The translations under genes were made by a program, and so were the position numbers. The notes under the pieces are model-generated. The model was not told where the DNA came from. It worked only from the letters and a program-made list of their open reading frames with translations, and searched no databases. A DNA stretch of 8,067 nt from Candidatus Bathyarchaeota archaeon (GTDB taxonomy: Archaea > Thermoproteota > Bathyarchaeia > RBG-16-48-13 > GCA-020345945): contig CP070773.1 in NCBI GenBank assembly GCA_020345945.1, forward strand, positions 1,130,038 to 1,138,104. Reading direction: 5' to 3'. Below, in pieces: positions 1 to 6,787 of the stretch. Within the stretch, counting starts at the first letter, position 1; the number at the start of each line of letters is the position of its first letter.

Positions 1-17
1 AGATACAGCACTTGCAT

Positions 18-30
18 GAGTGTGTCACTC
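18..30. repeat. Short inverted repeat upstream of pyrG
   Basis: GAGTG-TGT-CACTC is a perfect 5-bp-arm inverted repeat with a 3-bp loop. It lies about 115 bp before the pyrG start and about 55 bp before the probable TATA box. It could be an upstream regulatory site or the tail of a terminator from a gene outside the window. The arms are short enough to arise by chance. No coding sequence is evident in 1-144. Confidence 0.25.
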
Positions 31-81
31 TCGACAAATACTTCATTGAACTTTTCTCTTCGATTTAATGATTAAGCAAAT

Positions 82-91
82 TCTTTATTTA
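82..91 (+). promoter_or_regulatory. Probable archaeal promoter (TATA box) of pyrG
   Basis: The AT-rich stretch TCTTTATTTA follows a purine-rich AAGCAAA that could serve as a BRE. Archaeal transcription normally starts about 25 bp downstream of the TATA box, which would place the start near 110-115 and give a leader of roughly 30 nt. That leader contains a small potential hairpin (GTCC-TAGT-GGAC, 123-134) just before a weak ribosome-binding sequence (AAGGT, 135-139) ahead of the ATG at 145. The call rests on composition and spacing only. Confidence 0.4.
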
Positions 92-144
92 GAGAAAGCG
101 ACTACACTGGTTTATTGCCCACGTCCTAGTGGACAAGGTACCTC

Positions 145-1818
145 ATGACAAAATACGTCTTCACAACTGGTGGAGTTTTAAGTAGCGTAGGCAAAGGCGC
201 TGTCACATCTTCTGTCGGAAAGATCCTACAAGTACGCGGATTCACTGTTACTGTCATAAAGATTGATCCATACCTCAACTACGACTCAGGAACAATGAAC
301 CCATATATGCATGGAGAAGTCTTCGTCACCGAAAACGGGGGCGAGACCGATTTGGACCTCGGAAGCTACGAGCGATTTTTGAACATCGATATCGAGAAGA
401 TCAACAACATTACGACTGGTCAGGTGTATTGGCAGGTTATTGATCGTGAGCGTCGTGGGGATTTTTTGGGTGCTTGTGTTCAGATTATTCCGCATATTTC
501 TGATGAGATTAAGCGTCGTATTCGTTTGGTTGCTGAGCGTAGTAAGGTTGACGTCGTTCTTGTCGAGTGCGGTGGTACTGTGGGGGACATTGAGGCTTTG
601 CCTTTCTATGAGGCTTTTCGTCAGATGAAGGCTGATGAGGGTGAGTCGAATACGATGGTTGTTCATGTTGCTTTGGTTCCGTGGTTGGAGGCTACTGGTG
701 AGTATAAGACGAAGCCTTTGCAGCATAGTGTTCAGGAGTTGCGTCGTGTTGGTTTGCCGCCTGATGTGATTATGGCTCGTTCGCGTGATGTTTTGCCTGA
801 TGGTCCTTTGCGTAAGATTTCTTTGTTTGGTTCTGTTCCGTTGAGGAATGTTTTCTGTAGTGTTGATGTCGAATCTATCTACGAGTTGCCGATTATTTTG
901 GATAAGCAGGGTTTGGGTGAGGTTGTTTGTGATCGTTTGCGTTTGCCTCATACTTTGGCGCGTTGGGATAATTGGGAGCAAATCGTTGACACCCTGAAGA
1001 ACCCGAAACATGAGGTGAAGATTGCGATGTGTGGTAAGTATGCTGAGTTGTCGGATAGTTATATTTCGATTAATGAGGCGTTGAAGCATGCGGGTGGTGC
1101 TGCGGGTACTCGTGTTTTGATTGATTGGATTGAGGCGGAGGTGTTTGAGGGTAAGGACAATTGTAAGGAGCAGTTAGCTGAACATGATGGTGTTCTTGTC
1201 CCGGGTGGTTTTGGTTCTCGTGGTGCTGAGGGTAAGATTGCTGCTATCAGGTTTGCTCGGGAGTGTGGTGTGCCTTTCCTGGGTATTTGTTATGGTTTTC
1301 AGTTGGCGACGGTTGAGTTTGCTCGGGGTGTGGTGGGTTTGGAGGGTGCGAATAGTACGGAGATTGATGAGAAGTCTCCTCATCCGGTGATTGATTTGTT
1401 GCCTGAGCAGCGGGGTGTTACACGTAAGGGTGGTACGATGCGTTTGGGTGCGTATCCGATTAGTGTGAAGCGTGATTCGTTGGCTTGGCGTTTGTATGGT
1501 CATGAGGTTATTTATGAGCGTCATCGTCATCGTTACGAGGTGAACCCGGAGTACTGGGAGAAGCTGACTGGGGCGGGTCTTGTTTTCTCGGGTTCTACGA
1601 TGGATGGTTCGCGGATTGAGATTTTGGAGTTGCCTGACCATTTCTTTTTCTTTGCGACGCAGTTTCATCCTGAGTTTAAGAGTCGTCCTGGTCGTCCTGA
1701 TCCGGCGTATTATGGGTTTGTGAAGGCTTGTTTGGAGAAGAAGTTGGGTAAGTCTAAGCCTGAGATTCCTGTTTTGGGTGTTGATTATCCTGCTGCTTTT
1801 ACGACTTTGGGTTCTTAG
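145..1818 (+). CDS. pyrG: CTP synthase (glutamine-hydrolysing)
   Basis: Makes CTP from UTP, ATP and glutamine in the cytoplasm, the last step of de novo pyrimidine nucleotide synthesis. The N-terminal amidoligase domain (about 1-270) opens with the glycine-rich P-loop region GGVLSSVGKG (9-18) and carries the acidic metal-binding segments DLDLGSYERF (69-78) and ECGGTVGDIE (141-150). The C-terminal class I glutamine amidotransferase domain (about 291-530) has the oxyanion strand PGGFGSRG (353-360), the nucleophile Cys382 in GICYGFQ, and the His508/Glu510 pair in FHPEF. All key residues are present, so it should be active. At 557 aa it exceeds the usual 530-545 because of a tail of about 25 residues after KACLEKKLG. 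That tail and the helix before it are encoded by the DNA repeated four times downstream. Base composition changes sharply near position 420. The ATG at 145 precedes the conserved family N-terminus directly. Confidence 0.98.
   Translation: MTKYVFTTGGVLSSVGKGAVTSSVGKILQVRGFTVTVIKIDPYLNYDSGTMNPYMHGEVFVTENGGETDLDLGSYERFLNIDIEKINNITTGQVYWQVIDRERRGDFLGACVQIIPHISDEIKRRIRLVAERSKVDVVLVECGGTVGDIEALPFYEAFRQMKADEGESNTMVVHVALVPWLEATGEYKTKPLQHSVQELRRVGLPPDVIMARSRDVLPDGPLRKISLFGSVPLRNVFCSVDVESIYELPIILDKQGLGEVVCDRLRLPHTLARWDNWEQIVDTLKNPKHEVKIAMCGKYAELSDSYISINEALKHAGGAAGTRVLIDWIEAEVFEGKDNCKEQLAEHDGVLVPGGFGSRGAEGKIAAIRFARECGVPFLGICYGFQLATVEFARGVVGLEGANSTEIDEKSPHPVIDLLPEQRGVTRKGGTMRLGAYPISVKRDSLAWRLYGHEVIYERHRHRYEVNPEYWEKLTGAGLVFSGSTMDGSRIEILELPDHFFFFATQFHPEFKSRPGRPDPAYYGFVKACLEKKLGKSKPEIPVLGVDYPAAFTTLGS
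1707..1818 (+). repeat. pyrG 3'-end repeat, copy 0 (in the intact gene)
   Basis: This is the functional copy of the repeat family and encodes the last 36 residues of CTP synthase, from YYGF to the stop. Positions 1721-1772 are the conserved core: 52/52 identical to copy 3, and 1 and 3 mismatches to copies 2 and 1 by eye. From 1773 to the stop the copies vary. Homology ends just after the stop at TAGGTC, shared with copies 1 and 2. In the integration model this is the current attachment site, supplying the C-terminus of the newest arrival. Confidence 0.9.
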
Positions 1819-1862
1819 GTCGAGTTTGGATGGTTTGTTTCTCTGTTTGATTTTGTTCGGGG

Positions 1863-2417
1863 TTGGGTGATGGCTTTTTGGTTTGGTCGGGGTTTTGGGC
1901 GGTTCTTTTCTTTTCATTAGTTATGGTTTTCTGGTTTTTTCCGTTTCTTCTCGGTGCGCCTTGGTTTCCGACGTCGATGGGTACTGTGCGTAGGATGTTG
2001 TTGATGGCGGGGGTTAAACCCGGTGATGTTGTGTATGATCTTGGGTCTGGTGATGGTAGGATCATAGTTACTGCCGCGAAAGAGTTTGGGGCTAGATCGG
2101 TTGGTATAGAAGTGAATCCTCTGTGGGTCTGGTGGACGAGATTGAGAATAGGTGTTTTGGGATTGAGGGATCATGTGGAGGTTATCCGCGGTAATTTCTT
2201 TCGTGAGCATCTCGGCGAGGCTGATGTCGTGACGCTTTATCTTTTACAGGGAACGAACGACAGGTTGAGGCGGAAACTTGAGAAGGAGTTGAAGCCGGGG
2301 GCTCGGGTGGTTACCCATGTCTATACCTTCAAAGGATGGAGACCGTTAACCGTTGATAACGAATCTGAAATATACCTCTATAAGATTGGGGATCACAGAG
2401 ACCCTGCTTACCGTTGA
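1863..2417 (+). CDS. Membrane-anchored class I SAM-dependent methyltransferase (DOT1-like)
   Basis: The Rossmann-type methyltransferase core carries motif I VYDLGSGDGR (57-66), the ribose-binding acidic loop GIEVNP (81-86), GNFF (110-113) and a motif IV-like strand DVVTLYLLQGTN (121-132). The GAPWFPTS segment before the core is typical of a DOT1/rRNA-methylase-like group widespread in archaea, whose substrate is unknown. Residues 5-30 are strongly hydrophobic (FWAVLFFSLVMVFWFF), suggesting one N-terminal membrane anchor with the catalytic domain in the cytoplasm. The start is uncertain: the frame opens at TTG 1863, while ATG 1923 would remove 20 residues and shorten the hydrophobic segment. 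I prefer the longer form because it preserves the anchor. It begins 44 bp after the pyrG stop and may be co-transcribed with pyrG. It is the only cargo of the first cassette-like unit, and pyrG repeat copy 1 begins 48 bp after its stop. Confidence 0.85.
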   Translation: MGDGFLVWSGFWAVLFFSLVMVFWFFPFLLGAPWFPTSMGTVRRMLLMAGVKPGDVVYDLGSGDGRIIVTAAKEFGARSVGIEVNPLWVWWTRLRIGVLGLRDHVEVIRGNFFREHLGEADVVTLYLLQGTNDRLRRKLEKELKPGARVVTHVYTFKGWRPLTVDNESEIYLYKIGDHRDPAYR

Positions 2418-2465
2418 ATATTGCCAACCATAGGAGAATTATGGAAGGGGCAGCTTGGGGTCATT

Positions 2466-2574
2466 GTATTATGGGTTTGTAAGGGCTTGTTTGGAGAAGA
2501 AGTTGGGGAAGTCTAAGCCTGAGATTCCTGTGTTGGGTGTTGATTATCCAACTGCTTTCACTACTTTGGGTTAG
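2466..2574 (+). repeat. pyrG 3'-end repeat, copy 1
   Basis: Aligns to 1707-1818 over its whole length, from GTATTATGGG to the stop, and is followed by the same GTC. The pyrG frame is intact. It would encode the same C-terminus with Lys to Arg, Ala to Thr and loss of the final Ser (a clean 3-bp deletion before TAG); the remaining six substitutions are synonymous. It has no start codon or protein-coding upstream part and sits between the convergent methyltransferase and the small - strand gene. It is therefore a displaced gene end, not a gene. Confidence 0.9.
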
Positions 2575-2593
2575 GTCTCTGTTGCCTTAGGTT

Positions 2594-2917
2594 TCATTCT
2601 TTGCCGTATTCTTCGCCGCCTTCAGGAGAGCCCAGATAAGTCTTGGAGACAACATACCTGAATCCTTGTAGTTCTTCTTTTTCGAATTGGGCACGCTTCT
2701 GAAGAGCTTCTAGGTTTGGCCATTCCTCGACTCCGATAAAATCCCATTCTTCGGTAGACCAGCGGCAGTCAATCATCATGAGGAGTTTCAGCCCGAGTTT
2801 GTCCATGTTTTCGCGGTCTTTGCGCATGAACTCGATCTTTTCCTTTTCAGATAGGTCATGAAATGCTTCTTGGATTTTGGCGAAATACAGTCTGATAATA
2901 GGTTTTTTCTCAGCCAT
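2594..2917 (-). CDS. Small cytoplasmic protein, possible dimeric alpha/beta-barrel fold
   Basis: A 107-aa protein without signal peptide or membrane segment. The order of elements is strand (PIIRLYFAKI, 6-15), helix rich in Lys/Glu (SEKEKIEFMRKDRENMDKLG), strand (LKLLMMIDCRW), a WDFIGVEEW strand (58-66), helix (NLEALQKRAQFEKEE) and a final strand (FRYVVSKTYLG). This beta-alpha-beta-beta-alpha-beta pattern resembles ferredoxin-like dimeric barrels such as EthD, YCII or darcynin proteins, but I recognise no specific family or function. The start is secure: GGAGGTGA lies 4 nt before the ATG. It is the only gene of the second unit, and its stop lies 19 bp after copy 1. It points toward pyrG, so its transcript would run antisense through copy 1. 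Confidence 0.75.
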   Translation of the reverse strand: MAEKKPIIRLYFAKIQEAFHDLSEKEKIEFMRKDRENMDKLGLKLLMMIDCRWSTEEWDFIGVEEWPNLEALQKRAQFEKEELQGFRYVVSKTYLGSPEGGEEYGKE

Positions 2918-2921
2918 CTTA

Positions 2922-2929
2922 TCACCTCC
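2922..2929 (-). promoter_or_regulatory. Strong Shine-Dalgarno site of the 107-aa gene
   Basis: On the - strand this reads GGAGGTGA, a full match to the complement of the archaeal 16S rRNA 3' end, 4 nt before the ATG at 2917. It fixes the start of the small gene and is the clearest ribosome-binding site in the window. Confidence 0.85.
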
Positions 2930-2944
2930 GTTTGATTCTCTCCC

Positions 2945-2978
2945 TTAATATGATGTGCTTGACACATCGTGACGATGT
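2945..2978 (-). promoter_or_regulatory. Probable promoter with a 15-bp palindromic operator
   Basis: On the - strand, ATCATATTAA (2954-2945) is a TATA-like element. Just upstream of it lies a perfect palindrome, ACATCGT-G-ACGATGT (2964-2978, 7-bp arms around one base). A dyad this close to the BRE/TATA region is typical of sites bound by dimeric helix-turn-helix regulators. The expected transcription start near 2920 would give a very short leader, in mild tension with the strong ribosome-binding site; the true TATA box could lie slightly farther upstream. The regulator is not in the window. Confidence 0.45.
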
Positions 2979-2993
2979 CATAGATATTAGCGT

Positions 2994-3095
2994 TTTGTGA
3001 AGGCTTGTCTGGAGAAGAAGTTGGGTAAGTCTAAGCCTGAGATTCCTGTGTTGGGTGTTGATTATCCGGCGGCTTTCACGACTTTAGGTTTGTAG
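2994..3095 (+). repeat. pyrG 3'-end repeat, copy 2
   Basis: Matches pyrG from TTTGTGAAGG to the stop, then TAGGTC as in copies 0 and 1. The frame is intact and every encoded residue is identical to CTP synthase except the last (Leu instead of Ser). The other changes (for example TTG to CTG, CCT to CCG, GCT to GCG, TTT to TTC, TTG to TTA) are all synonymous. It lies 15 bp beyond the palindromic operator and 65 bp from the end of the ABC operon. Confidence 0.92.
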
Positions 3096-3160
3096 GTCTT
3101 TTTAGTTCTTGGGGATTATGATTTTGGTGTTCTAGTAGCCTCGTTTTCTGGGGTTTTGGG

Positions 3161-3880
3161 TTATATGCAGGGGCCTGTTCTTTCTCCTTCGATCGTTCCG
3201 TCGCGCATGCAGATTAGTCTGTCTGAGTATTCGCCGATGATGGGATCATGGGTTACTACTATGGCTGTGACGTGTTCTTCTTTGCAGATTTTTTTGAGTT
3301 GTCCGATGACTTCTTTTCCGGTCTTGGAGTCTAGGTCTCCTGTCGGTTCGTCTGCTAGAATTAGGCTGGGACCGTTTGCTAGGGCTCTTGCGATGGCTAC
3401 TCTCTGCTGTTCTCCTCCGCTGAGTTCGTCGGGTCGGTGGTTTGCTCGATCTCTAAGCCCGACCATGCTGAGTAGTTGGTCTACTCTGTCGTTGATCTTT
3501 TTGTCGTCGACTCCGGCGATGTCCATTGGGAGTTCAACGTTTTCTCTTGCGGAAAGGACTGGTATCAGGTTGTAGAATTGGTAGACGAATCCTATCTTGT
3601 ATCTTCTTATTCTGTCTTTTTCGGATTCTGTGAGTTTGGAGAGGTCTTCTCCGTCTAGTATGACTTCTCCTTCGGTGGGTGTATCGAGAGTGCCTATCAG
3701 GTTAAGTAGAGTGGTCTTTCCGGAACCTGAGGGTCCCATTAATGCGATAAACTCTGATCTATTGATTTGGAGGTTTACGTTTCTGAGGGCTTGGACTTCG
3801 ATCTCTCCAAGACGGTAGGTCTTACTCAGATTTTTGGTTTGGACTGTGGGTTTTTCCTTCTTGTTATTGTTTGGCTGCAT
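3161..3880 (-). CDS. ABC transporter ATP-binding protein, MacB/LolD type
   Basis: Cytoplasmic ATPase that drives the FtsX-type permease encoded just before it. All ABC motifs are present: Walker A GPSGSGKT (49-56), Q-loop Gln101 in VYQF, signature LSGGEQQR (153-160), Walker B LILADE (173-178) followed by PTGDLD, and the switch histidine His211 in VVTHD. Length (239 aa) and the TYRLGEIEVQAL N-terminus fit the MacB/LolD/YknY group of mechanotransmission ABC systems, which export peptides or lipoproteins or act on the envelope rather than import small solutes. The ATG is 1 nt after the permease stop, so the two genes are almost certainly translated from one mRNA. The substrate cannot be read from the sequence. 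Confidence 0.95.
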   Translation of the reverse strand: MQPNNNKKEKPTVQTKNLSKTYRLGEIEVQALRNVNLQINRSEFIALMGPSGSGKTTLLNLIGTLDTPTEGEVILDGEDLSKLTESEKDRIRRYKIGFVYQFYNLIPVLSARENVELPMDIAGVDDKKINDRVDQLLSMVGLRDRANHRPDELSGGEQQRVAIARALANGPSLILADEPTGDLDSKTGKEVIGQLKKICKEEHVTAIVVTHDPIIGEYSDRLICMRDGTIEGERTGPCI

Positions 3881-3881
3881 T

Positions 3882-6548
3882 TTATTGGCCTCTTAATGCG
3901 TCGATTATGGTTAGTTTGTTTGCTTTGTATATTGGGTAGATGATGCTTGATATGGATACTCCGATTGCTAGGAAGCTTGCTGTTTGGATTGCGTTGTATG
4001 GGATTATTACTGGGACTTTGAAGCCGACGGTGTTCATGGCGATTGTTACTCCCCAGTAGAAGAGTAGTCCGGATATGGTTCCGAGTATTAGTCCTATGCT
4101 TCCTATTATTATGGCTTCTCCGGCTATCATTGTTACGACTTGTTTTCTGCTCATTCCTTGGGATCTGAATACTCCGATCTCTCTTTTTCTTTCTTGGATG
4201 TTCATCACCATTATGCCGGACATGCCGATTGCTGCTATGAATACGGAGAAGAGTACGACTAGTTCGAATAGTTGTGATGTTTGGTCGATTCTATCCTTGA
4301 CTGCGTCGAGGATGTCTATTCTTGTAATGACTCCTATGCCGAATCTCTTCCCGTAATTGTTGAGGATTATGTCTCTGGCGTATCCGATGTTGTTCTCGAA
4401 CTCTGGTTTGACTTTTACATAGAATGTTGACGCTTCATCCTCGTAGTAGCCCCACTGCAGGTTCAACGTATGGTAAGAGATGTAGCACATCTCGTTGGAG
4501 CTAAATGATGATGAGGTTCCCCATCCTGATATGTCTGCTCCTTGTGCGACTATGCCTATGATGGTGAAGGTTCTCCAGACGTTCTTCCAGATGATTATTC
4601 CTGGGGCGATTTCTACGGGTAGGAGAGAGAGTACTCTTACCCTTGAGCCGACTTCTGCCTCTAGGGTCTCTGCGGTATCACTTGAGATTATTATGGTATT
4701 CAAGTTGTGCAGTTTCTGGTAGACGTCAGGAGGTGTTTCTGGGGTGAACCTCATATTGATGACGTCTTCGTAGGCGCAGTATCTGTCTGAGTAGGCTCCG
4801 TTTTTTGTGTGGATTGCTGTTAGTGGAACTGATACGTTCTGGGTTCTTGTTAGGCTCTGAAGTTTTGTTCCAATTATTTTGACTGGGGCTGCTTTATCGA
4901 TCAAGGTGTTGTTCTCGAGTTTGATTAGTCTCTTCCAGAATTCTCTCTCAAGTGGGTCGCCTCCAGAGATGATTATTATGTCGGATTCGAAGAGGTCGGT
5001 CACTGTCTGTTTTATTCCGGCGTCTACGCTTCCTTGGATTCCTCCTGTGGATACTACGAAGGAGAGAGTCATTGCAATCAGTGTGAAAGAGATGGTGGTT
5101 CTGACTAGATTCCTCCCAAGGTTTCTTGAGGCAATTTTGCTGTTCTTCTTCAGTAAGGGGTAGAGCGTGTATTCTATGATCCTTCCTGCGGTTCTGATGA
5201 TTCCGGCTGTTATGAGTATGAGTCCTCCTATCATTAGTGGGAAGGATATGAATCCGACTAGGAATCCGCTGGACTGTTCTGGGATGTACTGTGTTCGTAG
5301 ATATATTCCTGTAATTAAGAGAGGGATTCCTCCTGCAATCAGGTATAGATGCAGTCTCTTTTGGGTTGAGGATCCCATGTAGGGCTTGAGTGCTCTTAGG
5401 ATGTCGGTTCTTCCGGCTATTATGGAGGGGATTATCCCGCCGATTATTGTAGTTATGATTCCGGCGAATATTCCTGTGCCTGCGATCTCCATACTGAAGT
5501 TCACTGTAACCTGCTCAGTGTAGAATGTCGTGGCTAATTGGCGTGCGTAGTATTCTGCTAGGATTCTTCCAATTCCTAGTCCTGTGATCGACCCGAGTAT
5601 TCCTAGAAGGCTGCTTTCTAGGAGGAACATGTAGAAGACTTGTCTTTTTGATGCACCTACAGATCGTAGGATACCGATCTCATAGATTCGTTCCTTTACG
5701 TTCATGTAGACGGTGTTGAAGACGATTACCATCGCAACACCATTTGCCACAGTTGACATGAAGACCAGTCCAGTCCTGAAGCCTTCGATGCTGCGTTCTA
5801 CTTGGTCTAGAATCCTTTGTTTGTCGGGGGTTACGTTGAATTCTGCTCCAAGCTTGTCTTGGATGTTTTGCACGACTTCTTCTGTGATTGATAGGTTCTC
5901 GACACGTACGATTATGCTGTTCAGTCTTCCCCAGGTGCCGAACATCTCTTGAGCCTTCGGCAGGTCGACATAGGCTCGGTATCTGGTGACTGATGATGTT
6001 CCGCTCAGCTCTGCGGCTAGGTTGTATAGACCGATGACTTGAAACCAGTAGTACCGTGATCTCACCCGGATCTTGATTCTTTGTCCGATTGTGTAGTTTA
6101 GTCTTGCATCGATCACGATGCCGTCTTCTGTTAATGTTTTTGATCCTGTGATGTTTGTGTACTCAGGGTTCAAGTAGTCAAAATCGTTTCCAGAATCTAT
6201 TCCGTTTATTGAGAGTGCAGCTGAGCTCTCTTCTATACCATCCCAGAATATGGCATTTCCCGAGCCAGACACTCTTCCAGATGAATCAACAACTCCTTCG
6301 ATGTCTCTAACATCGGATAGGATAGAGTCTTGGAAGGAGGTTCCTGTTGCGGAAGTAATGCTTATGTCGACTGATCCGGATGAACGTACAAGGGTGTCGA
6401 CGAATTGCGTTATCGCACTCTCGAACGCGATGTTCACGCCTACTAGGAGTGCGACTCCCAGTGCTACTCCCAAGATTGTCAGGGCATTCCTGATTTTTCT
6501 TCTTGGGATATTTCTCAGTGCGATCTTGGTGAAAGACTTGACTCTCAT
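3882..6548 (-). CDS. ABC transporter permease with two FtsX/MacB domains
   Basis: An 888-aa membrane protein and partner of the ATPase that follows. The layout is a duplicated FtsX permease. TM1 (22-40) is followed by a first extracellular MacB-PCD-like domain (about 45-250), then TMs near 258-280, 304-330 and 355-378, each FtsX unit marked by a cytoplasmic coupling sequence (ERIYEIGILRSVGASKRQV, 286-304). Further helices lie near 400-418, 426-452 and 480-502, then a second extracellular domain (about 505-755) and TMs near 760-782, 806-838 and 850-874, with the second coupling motif EIGVFRSQGMSRKQV (790-804). Ten helices are the best count by eye. No membrane-fusion or outer-membrane partner is nearby, as expected for a single-membrane archaeon. 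A modest ribosome-binding sequence (GGAGAG) lies about 6 nt before the ATG. It leads the operon of the third, largest unit. Substrate unknown. Confidence 0.93.
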   Translation of the reverse strand: MRVKSFTKIALRNIPRRKIRNALTILGVALGVALLVGVNIAFESAITQFVDTLVRSSGSVDISITSATGTSFQDSILSDVRDIEGVVDSSGRVSGSGNAIFWDGIEESSAALSINGIDSGNDFDYLNPEYTNITGSKTLTEDGIVIDARLNYTIGQRIKIRVRSRYYWFQVIGLYNLAAELSGTSSVTRYRAYVDLPKAQEMFGTWGRLNSIIVRVENLSITEEVVQNIQDKLGAEFNVTPDKQRILDQVERSIEGFRTGLVFMSTVANGVAMVIVFNTVYMNVKERIYEIGILRSVGASKRQVFYMFLLESSLLGILGSITGLGIGRILAEYYARQLATTFYTEQVTVNFSMEIAGTGIFAGIITTIIGGIIPSIIAGRTDILRALKPYMGSSTQKRLHLYLIAGGIPLLITGIYLRTQYIPEQSSGFLVGFISFPLMIGGLILITAGIIRTAGRIIEYTLYPLLKKNSKIASRNLGRNLVRTTISFTLIAMTLSFVVSTGGIQGSVDAGIKQTVTDLFESDIIIISGGDPLEREFWKRLIKLENNTLIDKAAPVKIIGTKLQSLTRTQNVSVPLTAIHTKNGAYSDRYCAYEDVINMRFTPETPPDVYQKLHNLNTIIISSDTAETLEAEVGSRVRVLSLLPVEIAPGIIIWKNVWRTFTIIGIVAQGADISGWGTSSSFSSNEMCYISYHTLNLQWGYYEDEASTFYVKVKPEFENNIGYARDIILNNYGKRFGIGVITRIDILDAVKDRIDQTSQLFELVVLFSVFIAAIGMSGIMVMNIQERKREIGVFRSQGMSRKQVVTMIAGEAIIIGSIGLILGTISGLLFYWGVTIAMNTVGFKVPVIIPYNAIQTASFLAIGVSISSIIYPIYKANKLTIIDALRGQ

Positions 6549-6687
6549 CTTCTTCTCTCCGGTTCAGAGCACTCGCCTATCTTCCCCTTTTGAGGGACTT
6601 CTGCTCTTCCCGCTGCGACCTAAATAGAACCCCAAACATTTCTTATTCGTTTAAGTCTGCGTCGATCGGGTTCTAGACAGATTTGTG

Positions 6688-6700
6688 ATATTTAAATATT
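6688..6700 (-). promoter_or_regulatory. Probable TATA box of the ABC exporter operon
   Basis: On the - strand AATATTTAAATAT, preceded by a purine-containing CGA stretch, is the most AT-rich site in the 239-bp gap before the permease. Start of transcription would be near 6665, giving a leader of about 115 nt. The core is self-complementary, so it could also fire on the + strand, but no gene begins within 100 bp there. Apart from this and repeat copy 3, I see nothing else in 6549-6787. Confidence 0.5.
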
Positions 6701-6787
6701 CGAAAATGGTCCGGTGGGATTCTTAGTAATATCTTGATTTATTGGAGCCAAGTGTCTGGGGTTGTTTCATTTGTTTTGATACAAGTC

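Noticed and set aside
286..1089. Long open frames opposite or overlapping pyrG (286-1089 and 1174-1917 on -, several on +)
   Set aside because: They overlap the certain pyrG frame, their proteins are low-complexity (Thr/Asn/Arg-rich), and their openness follows from the T/G-biased third positions of pyrG.
1819..1862. T-rich stretch after pyrG as a transcription terminator
   Set aside because: Only runs of three or four T occur, with no hairpin, and the whole region is T/G-rich, so the signal does not stand out.
2441..2482. ATG with a good AGGAG site opening a 13-codon frame that ends inside repeat copy 1
   Set aside because: Too short to support as a gene and out of frame with the repeat. 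It could be the cut-off start of a gene lost from the element, but nothing confirms it.
2455..2574. A possible ~39-aa peptide gene made of repeat copy 1 with an upstream TTG
   Set aside because: The frame is open only because it preserves the pyrG end; no ribosome-binding site precedes the TTG, and the other copies have no matching start.
4075..6627. Multiple + strand open frames across the permease region
   Set aside because: All lie opposite an 888-aa permease with clear FtsX motifs and membrane helices; their proteins show no domain pattern.
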